Source of the DNA: Planctomycetota bacterium
GTDB taxonomy: Bacteria > Planctomycetota > B129-G9
Reading direction: 5' to 3'
Assembly: GCA_030622295.1 (NCBI GenBank)
Contig: JAUXGI010000098.1
Span: 1-5,584 of the forward strand
Length of the DNA: 5,584 nt
A program made the translations under genes and the position numbers. How positions within the stretch are numbered: the stretch's first letter is position 1; each line of letters begins with the position of its first letter. Below, piece after piece: positions 4,945 to 5,584 of this stretch. Under the pieces are notes generated by a model. It was not told where the DNA came from. It saw nothing but the letters and a program-made list of their open reading frames with translations, and made no database searches.

Positions 4945-5584
4945 GTGAAGAAATCGACCATCGGCATAACTATCGGCGACCCCTGCGGCATAGGGCCGGA
5001 GGTTGCGCTGAAGGCCCTGCGCATCCTCAGTGAAAGCGACTGGAACGCGGCGAACCTGGTCGTTTATGGCGACGGGGACGTGCTTGAGGCCACCGCACAC
5101 CGCTGCCTGGGGCCGTCAGGCGCGGCCGTACGTGTGCCTCTGATTGACATGAAGAATTTCCGCGGGCCGCTCTATCGGGGGGGCTGCGAAGAAAGCGGCC
5201 GTGCCGCCCTGGAATACCTGGATGCGGCAACCACCGATGCGCAGTCCGGCAGAATCGGCGCCATCGTCACTGCGCCGTTGAGCAAGGAGTTCGTGCAGAG
5301 GACACATCGGAATTTTGTCGGTCAGACGGAGTACCTCGGGCGTGCTTTCCGTGCAAAACGGCCTGTCATGATGATGCTCGGCGGGGGGCTGCGCGTAGGC
5401 CTTGTGACCACGCACTGCGCTTTGAGAGACGTGCCCCGCCTGGTAACCGTTGCAGGCGTTCTTCATGCAATCCGTATCGTTGACGACTCCCTGCGCCGAT
5501 TCTTCGGCGTCGGCGAGCCTCGCCTTGCAGTGTGCGGCCTGAACCCGCATCCTTCCGAGGATGTACCCTGGACGCGGGATGACC
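4945..5584 (+). CDS. pdxA: 4-hydroxythreonine-4-phosphate dehydrogenase, N-terminal part (runs off window)
   Basis: PdxA oxidises 4-phosphohydroxy-threonine in the DXP-dependent route to pyridoxal phosphate, with NAD(P) and a divalent metal. About 213 of the usual 320-340 residues are present. Visible motifs are 'GITIGDPCGIGPE' (7-19), 'TAPLSKE' (109-115), 'GQTEYL' (126-131), 'TTHCALRDVP' (155-164) and 'CGLNPHPSED' (197-206). By the spacing of the E. coli enzyme, His157 and His202 correspond to its metal ligands His166 and His211; the third lies beyond the window. The usual substrate-binding His of 'GHTE' (E. coli His136) is Gln127 here, and the common 'PHAGE' is 'PHPSE'. GTG 4945 is the only start in the upstream open frame after the thi4 stop and places the family's N-terminal strand correctly, although no ribosome site precedes it closely. 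A PdxA-like relative with another substrate is possible. Confidence 0.9.
   Translation, partial: MKKSTIGITIGDPCGIGPEVALKALRILSESDWNAANLVVYGDGDVLEATAHRCLGPSGAAVRVPLIDMKNFRGPLYRGGCEESGRAALEYLDAATTDAQSGRIGAIVTAPLSKEFVQRTHRNFVGQTEYLGRAFRAKRPVMMMLGGGLRVGLVTTHCALRDVPRLVTVAGVLHAIRIVDDSLRRFFGVGEPRLAVCGLNPHPSEDVPWTRDD

Noticed and set aside
3846..5024. Long minus-strand open frame of 392 codons
   Set aside because: It is antisense to thi4 and the start of pdxA, is rich in Arg, His and Ala as expected for a shadow frame in GC-rich DNA, and shows no domain.

Overview
The window (5,584 bases, GC-rich) looks like a chromosomal stretch from an uncultured diderm bacterium, probably an anaerobe. A metalloprotease with a lipoprotein signal points to an outer membrane or at least a lipoprotein-sorting envelope. 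A Thi4 thiazole synthase with histidine at the sulfur-donor position points to life with free sulfide. I cannot name the phylum. Planctomycetota-like or similar metagenomic lineages are a loose impression only.

Layout. Positions 1-1219 (+): the 3' end of parA (soj), then a complete parB that starts at a GTG inside the parA end. parB carries a near-consensus parS centromere site in its own coding sequence (865-880). Its N-terminal linker is partly encoded by palindromic repeat DNA. Positions 1220-1550: a gene-free stretch between convergent genes, holding a 126-bp inverted-repeat element rich in internal hairpins (1321-1446) and a CCCTTG-type tandem array (1471-1550). Positions 1544-2719 (-): two adjacent half-size YeeE/YedE-family membrane proteins, probably the two halves of one sulfur-compound transporter. 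Positions 2860-3675 (-): an M48 metalloprotease lipoprotein with a plausible sigma70-type promoter. Positions 3676-4079: a divergent intergenic region with two copies of a 15-bp palindrome whose third copy lies in parB, plus an 11-bp direct repeat around one of them. Positions 4080-4862 (+): Thi4. Positions 4945-5584 (+): pdxA, cut by the window end.

How the genes work together. ParA, ParB and parS form the chromosome segregation module. Thi4 (thiamin thiazole) and PdxA (pyridoxal phosphate) are neighbouring cofactor-biosynthesis genes in one direction. The YeeE/YedE pair may bring in a sulfur compound; a link to Thi4's sulfide need is only a guess. I see no defence system, CRISPR array, tRNA, rRNA or intact transposase. 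The most notable signals are the small DNA elements (parS inside parB, the dispersed palindrome translated inside ParB, the 126-bp structured element, the G-rich array) and unusual active-site residues in ParB and PdxA.
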